From a virus, in the IMG/VR virus record IMGVR_UViG_3300030328_005162, positions 1-46,707 of that record: a DNA stretch of 46,707 nucleotides; one strand, given 5' to 3'. The notes beneath the pieces were generated by a model. The model worked only from the letters and a program-made list of their open reading frames with translations. It was not told the origin of the DNA and did not search any database. Made by a program: the position numbers and the translations under genes. Shown piece after piece: positions 18,601-26,670 of this stretch (position 1 is its first letter; every line of letters begins with the position of its first letter).

Positions 18601-19437
18601 TCATTAAATAAAGCTTTTGTTTATTATAGGAGAGATCCTGTAACCGGACAGCTAGTAAGTGAGAGGGCTAGGCCTACAGAGGGAAGGTTTGAAACCAGCA
18701 GCTTAATATCCACTATGGGGCTTCTTAGGGAAGATGATCCTCAAACAGCTAGGATGTTTAGTAAAGAGGAGAAGATGGCTGGATATCAAGACTATCTTGC
18801 TACAGAGAAGGCAAGAAGGTCAGATGTAATTAAAGCTCACAACAAACAAAAACGCGGAAGATTAATGAGCGCTTATGTTAATGCGGCGATGCTTGTAGGC
18901 GGTCAGGCCTTGATGGGTGGAGCAGGTGACTTGCAAGGCTCCGTTTACTCTAGAGCGCAGGATGCCAAGGCTGCTAATTTCGAATTTGGTCGTTTAGATG
19001 GTAGACCTATGGGCGATGCAAGAGGCGGAGCTATTCCTAGTTTTGCGGGAGGAGGTAGAGTATCTCCTGCTATGTTAATGGGCGGCGAATATGTTATGAG
19101 CCCAGACTCTGTAAGAACTTACGGAGCAAACTTTATGAGTGAGCTTAATCGGGGTAATGTTCCCGGTTATGCTAATGGCGGTTTAGTTGGCGGTGGAGGT
19201 GCAGCTGGTACTGGTACAAGCACTAACAACGTTAAGATAAATATTAATATTGATAAAAGCGGTAACGCGGAAGTTGGTTCATCTTTAGAAGCTTCTCAAG
19301 GAGATAATGCAGATGATCGTGATATAAATAACGAAGTTGAAAACAACAGAAAGATGGCTGAGATGCTTCAAGGAGTTGTTCTTAAGACTATTGTCGACCA
19401 ACAGAGGCCCGGAGGATTATTGCAAGATTCAAATTAA
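12658..19437 (+). CDS. Tail tape measure protein
   Basis: A 2259-residue protein that sets tail length and is thought to pass into the host with the DNA. Residues ~1-60 start with a basic helix and a Gly-rich stretch. Residues ~80-380 are the phage tail tape measure domain (EKAMMDVNVVMNASVKTLDQ, ATELARQGLGMEQTL, GNAFKTIFTRIQRSDVQ). Hydrophobic Gly/Ala segments lie near 430-465 and 1030-1100 and could be membrane-active. A GF(V/I)PNF motif recurs at about residues 564, 648, 905 and 981. Long coiled coil occupies ~1580-1700. The C-terminal third has the SGGEYVIRKSAVNKIG type motif common in tape measures (near 1876 and 2142). At ~0.15 nm per residue the length predicts a tail of roughly 340 nm. 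The 3' end overlaps the convergent gene by 4 bp. Confidence 0.96.
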   Translation: MARDKIIVDLDLDSRRAQRQVAALQKKIDALSKSMGGAMGGIGRGGGGTDKVRALGTGLSKATVRADEFTKSLEASNARVIAFGASAGLIMQVDRALKAMVQSAVKVEKAMMDVNVVMNASVKTLDQFGKGMFRVARETAQSFDVVAEAATELARQGLGMEQTLQRTKDALILTRLTGMNAADSVKSLTAAVNSFNKEGATSAKIVNTMAKVDAAYAVSSEDLAKAIGRVGASAQSAGVNMNELMAITTAVQQRTARGGAVIGNAFKTIFTRIQRSDVQKKLRDFGIASTDMQGRMLNGMKVLDNMAKGFDNLTKAQQASLAENVAGVFQVNILKAALSDLSQETSNYRGSLRAANSATDEAYKRNEQLNQTLDALANRTMANLTKAGAAMGGGMFEPAIRKVLNTVNTSIEAFGEGGTMEGAGESIGKGLMAGIGNFISGPGLVMVLAGVTKLALNLGKFATTAMKDFMGLNRAAQQRAGLEEMVIEKLKSEPQYIQQIISKEKTLVQVQREMLMVMEAQTLERTQQQIIARQVAVGMYGKGARVTPAGDPAFIGPVRPGKAGGFIPNFASAGAERAAAAAGGYTAGAIRTMRQPGIGSVMYNSAETVKQFPGMSQSAIMPPKNSPAGAGYKSAFSAAHGFNPYAAGGFVPNFVKPLNASGIGVALGFQGSAAAPDNYIQPVKDLTALKHIIKPKFQTEQIKLMGVDSRAIYQPNERDPDAEAMFTGVLEEATRTAISSTAGSIVRQLDVDGKPLGQDDLSRVQTDAFSRPLNLPESFEGQLFEEGLRIAIRGSKVDDKNASFDFEANQKPSKLMQSLFDVPKDRIDAKRQQSAADNIVNKFLNDGLSTAGRAPFLGKTPKEAFAKLNQGIRKGKIAPLEGFLNKAMGVKETRKAFPKQMGAMGFVPNFSPVTSAIGREMAAGVPASAIRVGSSPALRSAGNPGGVGVYNTIDEPGGLGQGISRARRSGMNPRSHGAAGGFVPNFNLDAFYGDNPAEDMKDAGKDQLEAADKQERAANRLMMASMMFSMIGPGAAAGLGASEKTQAGIGAASNIIAMAGMGASMTAATGPGMLLGAAGGAAIGALTSMGDLKTALGFRDAEIAAEEMKRVSTELREAFGALRGAMGVLDNFDAASPTQRIEALRKIVEAVESIEQGGKGKSESATVTELRKNVRSSLNIGEILSSGGKAGMPAGGMKALQDQLVAYEAQVLAAESGGNLSTLIGNLGGGGLEYGGARMQSAFTKLPGSMRGTYSGQVQSAMIALGEETIEDPNQPGRSKTLRSGVDVMKSIRGKILQANDLRERVLPGGNLTQQRRQARDLTVAAAGELQELLSRSGNDTLARELGGVISAVDKERGGIGENRDGLGFRSQGLVSYMQAMQSDPAMQAFINPERMAKQKATETDTQRATREELERLSKAALTPLIKSGAAMGRRAGYDMSFNVERNRRNLGVRAAGRSNRISQNAAGGLFGVELIQANKAIAEEGLTDNYLTALDTADTTRTGTINKSRSEAFAAYNAALQKRKMGTDERNAAALQMYALDGASMEELERQREKIITSPKPSGADSDLLAYLNKVIKDETLANETRDESIRKANDELDSNSQKLNENTESQIKILEASKKFYSGKYFDNLRTERSILSGRITMEQQLVNEGKLNIEVLEESKLKFEELNQKIDGTGNKLGVLEVAFDRILTTGLTDKQRRDAVVNAQSALNNQVGGRMSSGAGAAGIISNAQKAFNAGQIGADELRAIKANARTNAPGAAGNPMEAFRDQFMYGGRDHMLEFESGVVSVANTMKSSFSSAFQSIASGASSGKEAIVSFADSILNSISNVSANMATNMLFSKMFSGGGQVSRFASGGLVTGGSGVRDDVPAMMSGGEYVIRKSAVNKIGVGTLNAINGYASGGSTGGQQGGDFSMMDAAKLYGISAAASVASGAINQPAKADKIAQQNYGLGRSEHGFLGGADPDAGGVDAIRGGGRSASVSLNKAFVYYRRDPVTGQLVSERARPTEGRFETSSLISTMGLLREDDPQTARMFSKEEKMAGYQDYLATEKARRSDVIKAHNKQKRGRLMSAYVNAAMLVGGQALMGGAGDLQGSVYSRAQDAKAANFEFGRLDGRPMGDARGGAIPSFAGGGRVSPAMLMGGEYVMSPDSVRTYGANFMSELNRGNVPGYANGGLVGGGGAAGTGTSTNNVKININIDKSGNAEVGSSLEASQGDNADDRDINNEVENNRKMAEMLQGVVLKTIVDQQRPGGLLQDSN
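14341..15615 (+). repeat. Degenerate protein-level repeats (GFxPNF units) inside tape measure gene
   Basis: Four copies of a GF(I/V)PNF motif are encoded near 14347, 14602, 15370 and 15600, with a weaker GGAIPSF near 19027. The segments following copies 1 and 3 (~80-90 residues) are related: both run through an AAGxxAxAIR-like motif, a short VYN or MYN motif and a Gly/Arg-rich stretch, and end at the next AAGGFVPNF. The units look like old duplications rather than exact DNA repeats. Confidence 0.65.
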
Positions 19438-20303
19438 GGCCGACGTTCTAAATCCCTTATTCGCTGCTCCATACTAGAAATCTTTTCTTCTAGCATTTCT
19501 ATAGCTTTATTATAAACGCTATGAAAAGAAGGGTTATTCGGCGCCATTAATGGAAGCTGGTGGGAAGGAGAGAAGTCTCTTGTGATAGAGCATACTTCAT
19601 TGTAGGCATCATCATAAATATAATCCCTATCAAGATAGATGGCTTGTTTATCAATAATAATTTCACCTTCTTGTATCCCTGTGGGTAGCTCGTAAGAAAG
19701 GCGTAGGGTGGAGTCTACGCTTGATGATTCAATGTGAACCACGCTCCTTTCAATACTTGAAGCGCTTTCTGACAATTCAAAATCTAAGGAAACTTCGATA
19801 GGCTTTTCCGCTTCGTTTAAGGCGATAACAGGATTTTCAGGAGGGTCAATATAAGAGCCGGGATAAGAAATCTTAACGTTAGTTATTTCTCCTTCGTCGT
19901 TAACAGAGGTCACCATCAATTGGCATCTCTTACCAGTAATATCTTTAGGGGAGTTCGAAGGTCTTCCCCCTTGGCAGTAGAGGATATCTCCTTCTTTGAA
20001 CTTTGAGTCACCTTTTTTAAGGGTTACTTTTGATGGGACGTATTCTTCAAAAAAAATCTTAACTGAATCGCCGATTAAGATTCTGTTTTGGTAATTGCCT
20101 TTTATTTTTATGGTGTCGGCGGAGCTAGCTGCGAAAGCTCTTTTAATTGTAATTCCTTCTGAATTTTCAATCTTAAAAAGGGTATCGTTGCTGCCAATTT
20201 TAATGAAGGCGTTATGAGGGGTAGCTACAGTTTTGTTGTTGGCAACAATATATAACTTTCTAGAATTTTTAGGTATAGTACCTTCAAATACTTCAGCTTT
20301 CAT
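19434..20303 (-). CDS. Virion protein downstream of J, C-terminal coiled coil
   Basis: A 289-residue protein, last gene of the inverted tail-tip operon. ATG at 20303 is preferred to the in-frame TTG one codon upstream; it lies 7 nt after the J stop. The first two thirds are beta-rich with Gly turns and a PGSYIDPPENPVIAL segment like that of tail fibre decorations. The last ~30 residues (KAIEMLEEKISSMEQRIRDLE) form a clear coiled coil that could trimerise it. It probably attaches to the tail tip or fibres, but I recognise no family. Its 3' end overlaps the convergent tape measure gene by 4 bp, with no terminator between them. Confidence 0.6.
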   Translation of the reverse strand: MKAEVFEGTIPKNSRKLYIVANNKTVATPHNAFIKIGSNDTLFKIENSEGITIKRAFAASSADTIKIKGNYQNRILIGDSVKIFFEEYVPSKVTLKKGDSKFKEGDILYCQGGRPSNSPKDITGKRCQLMVTSVNDEGEITNVKISYPGSYIDPPENPVIALNEAEKPIEVSLDFELSESASSIERSVVHIESSSVDSTLRLSYELPTGIQEGEIIIDKQAIYLDRDYIYDDAYNEVCSITRDFSPSHQLPLMAPNNPSFHSVYNKAIEMLEEKISSMEQRIRDLERRP

Positions 20304-20310
20304 CAATAGA

Positions 20311-23300
20311 TTATACTTGATCGTTAAGTGAGTTTTCTAAAATTCCACCGTATATTTTCAGAGTATTCATAATGTTATTTAGGTACCTCCCTTGTACGCC
20401 ATAATCGCCTTTATTAGCGAAAGCTGGACTAAAGTCTGGGAGCCAAGCTTTTCCATGGTCTATCTGGACTGCAATCAAGTTTGGTGTTCTTCTCCTGACT
20501 GAAATAGCCTTTCCTATCCCTTCCCCACGAGTCCAATTGTAAGAATTTATCTGCTGTTGGTCTTGGCCCGGAGCATAAATCGGCAAATATGGGGTGGGGA
20601 AAGACGTATCCAGCCAACCAAGCTGTTTACTGAATGCTCCGTCCTGCCCGTCGTATATAGGACCCTCGTAATCATAATACCCCGGGGAAGAGGATTCAAG
20701 AGACCAAGGGGTGGGGCCTATCCAAGAACTAGGATGATCTTGGACTAATAGATTAACGTCGGTTAAGTAATCTGATCGAGATAGGGGCTCAAAAAATTCA
20801 ATAGTTAACATGGACTGGCAGGTTACGTTATCCAAGGAGTCTTTATATCGCGGTCCGTGAGCTGGGGCTCTTGTTGGTCCCATTTGTGACCCTCCTAAGA
20901 CCTCCGATCCTTTCATCATGGAATAGTGAATGTCTACACGTTTTATATTTCTTCCGCATTTTATAGTAGGCTTCTTGAATCTAAATGTAGTAGGCTTTAA
21001 ATTAGAGGGGCAACTCTCTGGTATAGCTTCTTCCGGTATAAATTGACCTCGGCCGCCGTTTATTGTTTCTCCTGTCTCTGACACAGAGTCTAAAGCAAAA
21101 AATTCATCTATTTCAATATCGAACCATGCTTTATAAGCTAGATCTCTATCACGCGTGGTTATTATACTTTTTTCTAAAACAAAAAATGAAGTAGGAGAAA
21201 AAGAATTTTCATCTAAAAAGCTAACATTCCCATTCATACTTTTGTCTGTAATGATTGGAATCGAAGAAAATTTAATCTCGGGATCTGTGAAAATATTTGG
21301 AGTATTATATGTTGCTGCCGTTCCGTCATGTTTAAAATAGTTGACCGTAGTAGTTTTAGGGGTATTGTCTTCGTTAAAATTAGCTAGATAAGAAAGCTGA
21401 TCAAATACTCCCATGCATACTTGAGAGTTTTCTACGCCTTTTATTTTTGACTTTTGAAACTTGATAGCTAGGTCAGTGACTGTTTGGCCTTCTTCCAGCA
21501 ATACATATTCTCTAAACACTCCTGACATTAATTCCGCTTCGGTTTGTGCTTTTTCTTCATCTGTACTGCCCATTACAATTGCGTTTACAGTTTTTTCTGT
21601 ATTTCCGTCTTTGTATTTAGCAAGTCCAAAATTTCTAGCATTAGCTGAATCTGGTATAACTGCCGGATCAATTGAGAATTGTTTAGCTAAAAGGGTAGCT
21701 TGTAAATCCGGGTCATCGACAGTTCCTACGTTTTCTAAATCTTCGCTTCCGGTAGTATAATAGAAAACTAATCCACGTGCATTGTTGAAAATTGTTTCTA
21801 TCTCCTCTTCGGTTTTGATAACCTCGTTAGTAGCTTGATCCTCTGAAACATCTAGGTTTAATTTCATATACCCATTAGGCTCAGTATCTAATTGGGCTAA
21901 ATAAGGATAATCCAGCTGAAAAGCTCGTGTTGGAGAGACGTATTCGTTAGGTTTATTTGAGGTGTTAGGGAAAACAATTGCGGGAATTGATTCAATATCT
22001 ACCCCTACTATGTCATAACCTTCAAGCGTAACATTTTGAGATTTTTTAAAGTTTTCCGCTGGTGAATTATTATTTTCATCTACGTATATAGTATTATACC
22101 ACACGCGATTTTGGTCATTATTTAACCCAACACTAGTCTTTCCTTCTGAGTCATGAGCTTCGACTACTACATCAAATTTTCTTATCGGTAAAGATAACCC
22201 TTTTTGAACAAGAAAACCTGTTTCATCTACTTTATAATAGGTTTTGCCGCCTTCTCCTTGAGGGCTAATTTCTGACACATTAGACTGACTGAGAGAGTCT
22301 GTTATCGTAGTGTAAAGATTTGGGTTATTATAAAGTGTGCTAAAAGAAAAATTAGGACTGTTGAAGTTAGTTGAGCCTACTCCAGTAAACTCAAAGTAAA
22401 TATTCGGATTAGGAATGTTAATTGACTCTGGACTCCCCGGCTGAGGGAGAGCAGGTTCTCTAATTGTGATCCGGTAACTTAAATCTTGGTTAGCTACATA
22501 TACTCCGGGTTGATCAAATTGAGTATTAATTCCTGCTTGCCATGTAAAGACTGGATTGTTTGCTGGTATATCGTAATTTAAATCACCAAACTTTTTCCCC
22601 GGTGTTCCATCAGTGCCAGAAGGAATTGTAGAGGTGGTAAGGGAATGTATATTAACAGAATCCACTAAAGATTGAGCGCCAAGAATTTCCCTTTTATCTA
22701 AATAGTCTACTCGCCCTTTTTCAGATAAGACTCCATAAGGAGAAATTGCAAACACACTAACATAATAGTTAGCTTTTTCAGTTATAAAAAAGTCAATGTC
22801 TATTTGAGTAGTCTCTTCTGCATTTCGCTTAGAGGGATCAGAGCCCGGCACTATCGTCTGTCGATAAGGTTTATGATAAAGGTCATAACCAGTGGCACCC
22901 ATTGTTCCTGCTTCTGGTTCTGCTGGAGGGTTCCCGGGTACATTAGGAGTTATAACATAACCAAAATCCTGCCCATTTGAAGTCTGTACTCCGGCAGAGT
23001 TAATGTCAGGAGGAGTCAATGTATAGTTTTGGCCGGTTTTTATAGATATGAGATAATCTATTCCACTGTTAGAAGCGGTAGTTGGATCTCCTACGTATCC
23101 TACGGTTTCAAACTGAACCCTTAATAGTTCATATTCTTCTATAATACTATTATCTCGAGTCGGGTCTCTTCTGGAGACTTTAATCTGGCCCGGGGTTTGA
23201 GGGTTCTTATCTAAGAAAGGATTATCAAAAGCTATCTTGCTTTCTACATTATCATATTTCCCACTAAAGTACTGCAGTGCGGAAACTTCGTAGGTTTGAT

Positions 23301-25911
23301 CTGGGTTTTCTTTTACATTAATTATTCTATAGTTAGAAAAGTTTCCATTAGGAAATTCTTCATCATCTTCATAGAAGGGTTCAACACTCCATACTAAATT
23401 CTCACCGTTGTTATAGCCTCCGTTATACTCAACTGAGGTGTTTGAGTTAGAGTCAATGTTCACTCCTGAATTTGTATACCCTGTTATAGTGTAATTATCG
23501 AAATCAAATCTATTTCCAGTGGGAGATGTAAAGTCGCTATTGTTTGTGTTGCTAAAAGGGCTTCCTGTTGCAAAAAATATCTGAGTGCATACCCCTGATC
23601 CTCCTATTTGTAAGTCAGAAGCGTATTGTCCAGTTCGAGTCCTTGTACATTCGCCGCTGAAATAAAGAGTTTGAAGAGAGCTTCTTCTTATCTCTTTTAT
23701 TCCACTACTGTTTAGATCCGAAGTTTCTGCATCATAATGATAGGTAGGAGTTAACAAAGAAAAAGTATAAGCTTTGTTAGCATCAAAATTTAAAGCTGAA
23801 TCAATTATAACACTATCATAAGCAGCGCTAAATCTTTGACGAGTAACGTCAGTCATATTAGAGCTTTGTCCGTCAGCGGCTGGAGTGTTAGCATAAGCTA
23901 AACCGCTTACGATATTAGTTCTGCCGCTATATTTTAAAGAGCTAACGTTATTATCAAATAATTGGACTATATCCCCGGGCCTGAGGTGAGATCCTTCGGT
24001 GCCCATTTTGAAACTAACAGTATCCGTTTCATCTTTCTCACTTGCTAATATCCATAAACCGAACCTTCGTGCTTGTCCTCGGCTGGTGCAGCCAATTGCA
24101 GTCGTTTCAACTTGTCTTATTCCATATTTTTTTATGCCTTCTTCGTCAGATACATACTCTATGGCTGGTTGAAAGAAATTTCTTTTATCTATATACCTTA
24201 CGATAGCTACAGTATGGCGCGCTTTTTTAGCAGAAGAGGAGTAGCTAAAATCTCCATCAACAACATTAGAATTATTAAGTTGATATATAGGTTTCTTAAA
24301 AGAGTCTTGAACTGTAAATATTAAACCATTAGCGAAATAAGCAAGCCCTCTAAAAGCTGAAGCAAGGTCGTTGATCAATTTATAAGCTTCCTGCCTGCTG
24401 ACTATCAAGTGGTTTAAGGAAAACCTCGGCTCTAATCCTCCATATCCATCTGCGACTAGTTCATCACAGTATTGAGATATTTCATAGAGAGCCCATTTAT
24501 CTATCTCGCTTGCGTTTACATACTCACCTAACCCATACCTTTCGTTAGTAAGTAGGTCATAAAAACACCAAGCAGGATTATCACTCCAGTATTTTTCTAT
24601 ATGGAAATTACCATCCCAAAAATTATCAGGATCAGTTCCGTAGTTGTTAGATGCGCCTCCATCAGTTGTGCCTGCGTCACTTTTCCCATAGGTTCGTTTC
24701 ATGGGGTCATAATTGTTAGGCAGTTTAATTTTTTGTAATTGCGTATCGTAAGCTCGAGCAGGGACTCTTTGAAAGTTTTCTGCGTCGAATTTAGAGTAGA
24801 CCATAGCGCTATAAGGATACCTTAACTTAGTTCCATATATTTCTACAATAGAGTCAACAAAGCTTACAGCTCTAAAAAAAGATGTAAGGGGCTCGGGGGT
24901 AGTTCTTACAATTCTAATTCTCCACCCATCGAAACCTACTTCATCTTTATAACTCCCTACTTCTGTCTCTAAGTCTATTTTAGTGGCTCTAACATAACCT
25001 TGGTCAATCTTACCGGTGACTACTTCTCTCACAGGGCCATACCATTTTGTTGTACGGTCTTCTATAGTGGTGGAACTGTTAGTCCCTGCTTGTTTAGTTG
25101 CGTCAGTTCCAAGATTAAACCTTTCATCAAATACTGGCTGATAATAAATATAATATGTAATAGAGCGCGCTTTGGTATCTCCATAACCCACAGCAGCGCT
25201 TCCACCGGGATTTAATTCATTATTACTGCGAAATGTTTTAGGCCCTTTTCTTATATTTTCTTGCAGGGTGTTAATTTTAATATTAACAATTAAAGAGCTG
25301 CATTCTTTATTGAAGACGGTATAAGTTTTTGCGTTCTTATCAATTCTAGTGCCGCTTTTTAAGGAGGCTGCTGTGTCAACTGTAGGGGCGAGAGCTCCTC
25401 CTTCAATATCAGGGCCATACAGTCTTTCTCCTATATTCCTATGGACACTTAAGTCTAAAATTTCAGCAGAAGCAGCTCCTCCCATTTCTGTGTTTAAAGA
25501 GGGGATAGTTCCTTGAGCTTCGCCTTTAGCGAACTCTACATTAATTTCATTGAAATTATAATATCCATCTTTGTCGACTACAGGTATTTGGTTCCAATAA
25601 ATAGATCTCAAAAAACCTAACTCTGTACTATTGGTATTATTTAAGCCTGTTGCTGAATAAAGATTTTCAGGGTCGAATGTGCCAAAGGGCAGTTCTTCGT
25701 CTGGGGTAGTAACTTTTTGGAAGCCTGTCTCTCCCATTTTGCCATAGTATCTATAAGTCCCGCTTACTATCCCTTTAATTGGACCCTCGCATAAAAGATC
25801 AGCTACCTCTATGCTTGAATCAGTGACGACTGGAGATGAAGTATCGCCGTCTTTTACAACTGCTGAGATATCGACTACCGCCGGTCTTGCTTGTTTTTGT
25901 TTTTCTCCCAT
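20311..25911 (-). CDS. J: Tail tip central fibre / host specificity protein (lambda gpJ-like)
   Basis: An 1866-residue J-type protein: the central hub and fibre at the tail tip that contacts the host receptor. The N-terminus has the gpJ signature of a Ser-rich lead followed by IEVADLLCEGPIKGIVSG (residues ~34-51). The hub part contains WRIRIVRTTPEP (~329), a YSAMVYSKFDA stretch and NPAWCFYDLLTNERYGLG (~445), all typical for J, and LRPGDIVQLFDN (~640). Beta-rich fibronectin-like segments occupy ~900-1500. The C-terminal 350 residues (ITTRDRDLAYKAWFDIEI onward) are likely the variable host-contacting part. Lambda gpJ is ~1130 residues, so this one is much longer. It begins 3 nt after gene I and is co-transcribed with M, L, K and I. 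Confidence 0.9.
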   Translation of the reverse strand: MGEKQKQARPAVVDISAVVKDGDTSSPVVTDSSIEVADLLCEGPIKGIVSGTYRYYGKMGETGFQKVTTPDEELPFGTFDPENLYSATGLNNTNSTELGFLRSIYWNQIPVVDKDGYYNFNEINVEFAKGEAQGTIPSLNTEMGGAASAEILDLSVHRNIGERLYGPDIEGGALAPTVDTAASLKSGTRIDKNAKTYTVFNKECSSLIVNIKINTLQENIRKGPKTFRSNNELNPGGSAAVGYGDTKARSITYYIYYQPVFDERFNLGTDATKQAGTNSSTTIEDRTTKWYGPVREVVTGKIDQGYVRATKIDLETEVGSYKDEVGFDGWRIRIVRTTPEPLTSFFRAVSFVDSIVEIYGTKLRYPYSAMVYSKFDAENFQRVPARAYDTQLQKIKLPNNYDPMKRTYGKSDAGTTDGGASNNYGTDPDNFWDGNFHIEKYWSDNPAWCFYDLLTNERYGLGEYVNASEIDKWALYEISQYCDELVADGYGGLEPRFSLNHLIVSRQEAYKLINDLASAFRGLAYFANGLIFTVQDSFKKPIYQLNNSNVVDGDFSYSSSAKKARHTVAIVRYIDKRNFFQPAIEYVSDEEGIKKYGIRQVETTAIGCTSRGQARRFGLWILASEKDETDTVSFKMGTEGSHLRPGDIVQLFDNNVSSLKYSGRTNIVSGLAYANTPAADGQSSNMTDVTRQRFSAAYDSVIIDSALNFDANKAYTFSLLTPTYHYDAETSDLNSSGIKEIRRSSLQTLYFSGECTRTRTGQYASDLQIGGSGVCTQIFFATGSPFSNTNNSDFTSPTGNRFDFDNYTITGYTNSGVNIDSNSNTSVEYNGGYNNGENLVWSVEPFYEDDEEFPNGNFSNYRIINVKENPDQTYEVSALQYFSGKYDNVESKIAFDNPFLDKNPQTPGQIKVSRRDPTRDNSIIEEYELLRVQFETVGYVGDPTTASNSGIDYLISIKTGQNYTLTPPDINSAGVQTSNGQDFGYVITPNVPGNPPAEPEAGTMGATGYDLYHKPYRQTIVPGSDPSKRNAEETTQIDIDFFITEKANYYVSVFAISPYGVLSEKGRVDYLDKREILGAQSLVDSVNIHSLTTSTIPSGTDGTPGKKFGDLNYDIPANNPVFTWQAGINTQFDQPGVYVANQDLSYRITIREPALPQPGSPESINIPNPNIYFEFTGVGSTNFNSPNFSFSTLYNNPNLYTTITDSLSQSNVSEISPQGEGGKTYYKVDETGFLVQKGLSLPIRKFDVVVEAHDSEGKTSVGLNNDQNRVWYNTIYVDENNNSPAENFKKSQNVTLEGYDIVGVDIESIPAIVFPNTSNKPNEYVSPTRAFQLDYPYLAQLDTEPNGYMKLNLDVSEDQATNEVIKTEEEIETIFNNARGLVFYYTTGSEDLENVGTVDDPDLQATLLAKQFSIDPAVIPDSANARNFGLAKYKDGNTEKTVNAIVMGSTDEEKAQTEAELMSGVFREYVLLEEGQTVTDLAIKFQKSKIKGVENSQVCMGVFDQLSYLANFNEDNTPKTTTVNYFKHDGTAATYNTPNIFTDPEIKFSSIPIITDKSMNGNVSFLDENSFSPTSFFVLEKSIITTRDRDLAYKAWFDIEIDEFFALDSVSETGETINGGRGQFIPEEAIPESCPSNLKPTTFRFKKPTIKCGRNIKRVDIHYSMMKGSEVLGGSQMGPTRAPAHGPRYKDSLDNVTCQSMLTIEFFEPLSRSDYLTDVNLLVQDHPSSWIGPTPWSLESSSPGYYDYEGPIYDGQDGAFSKQLGWLDTSFPTPYLPIYAPGQDQQQINSYNWTRGEGIGKAISVRRRTPNLIAVQIDHGKAWLPDFSPAFANKGDYGVQGRYLNNIMNTLKIYGGILENSLNDQV

Positions 25912-25914
25912 GGC

Positions 25915-26670
25915 TTATCCGTTTTGTCCCCAATCAGGTTCTGTTGTTCTCTTATGCAATTTATCGCCCGCATTAGGGACGAAGTATTTAAGTGATCCAT
26001 CGCCTTGCATTCCCCAAGTATTATTGAGAGTTACTTCAGCATCAGTATCAAAGTTATCTAGAGAGGTTTGAACAACATGACTGCCTATAAGAAGCCTGCC
26101 ATAACCCACAAAGATAGGGCCGCCTTCTCTTACTGTATTTTGAGGGCCACTAAATATGTAACTTGGCCTGCCTCCTCCTTCTATCTCTCTAAAATCATCA
26201 AACTCGGGCTCAGGAGTAAGTAGGTTTGCTATGCCGGCTACAACTAGTCCAATACCTCCCATAATTAATGGCGCAGCGAACATGCCGACTGGTGCAAAAA
26301 TCCCTGTCGCTATGAGAGCTATTCCCACGATAATGGCAAGTATGGATTTACCGTCTTCATCAGCTCCTTCCAGAACCGGTACTATATCTATAGTTTTAAG
26401 TTTTTTAAATTTCATCATCAACTCAGAAGACCTTAGGCCTTCTTCTGAGTTGGGGTCTTTACTTTTATCAAAAAGAAAATCTTTTTTATTTATGAGAACT
26501 CTGTATTTTATATTGCTTTTATCATTTTCTACGAGCTGTTGGTAAAGTTTTTTGGTGTTAGCTTGAATTCCTCTGATAGCGTCTCCTACGCTACTAATAG
26601 CAAGGTTCCATTGTTTCCTTCCCATTTGTTCGGCTAGTACTCCGTGAAGATTTATTTCTGTCATGTTCAT
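25915..26670 (-). CDS. I: Tail assembly protein (lambda gpI-like)
   Basis: A 251-residue homologue of lambda tail assembly protein I, required for tail-tip assembly. The N-terminus (INLHGVLAEQMGRKQWNLAI, then GDAIRGIQANTKKL) is the ubiquitin-like part of the family. Two hydrophobic helices lie at ~110-126 and ~130-151 (ILAIIVGIALIATGIF and PLIMGGIGLVVAGIANLL). The family's conserved YIFSGPQNTVREGGPIFVGYGR motif is at ~171-192. Family hydrophobic segments are normally Gly/Ala-rich, as here. The ATG overlaps the TGA of gene K (ATGA), and the order K-I-J matches lambda. Whether the hydrophobic helices enter a membrane is unknown. Confidence 0.88.
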   Translation of the reverse strand: MNMTEINLHGVLAEQMGRKQWNLAISSVGDAIRGIQANTKKLYQQLVENDKSNIKYRVLINKKDFLFDKSKDPNSEEGLRSSELMMKFKKLKTIDIVPVLEGADEDGKSILAIIVGIALIATGIFAPVGMFAAPLIMGGIGLVVAGIANLLTPEPEFDDFREIEGGGRPSYIFSGPQNTVREGGPIFVGYGRLLIGSHVVQTSLDNFDTDAEVTLNNTWGMQGDGSLKYFVPNAGDKLHKRTTEPDWGQNG

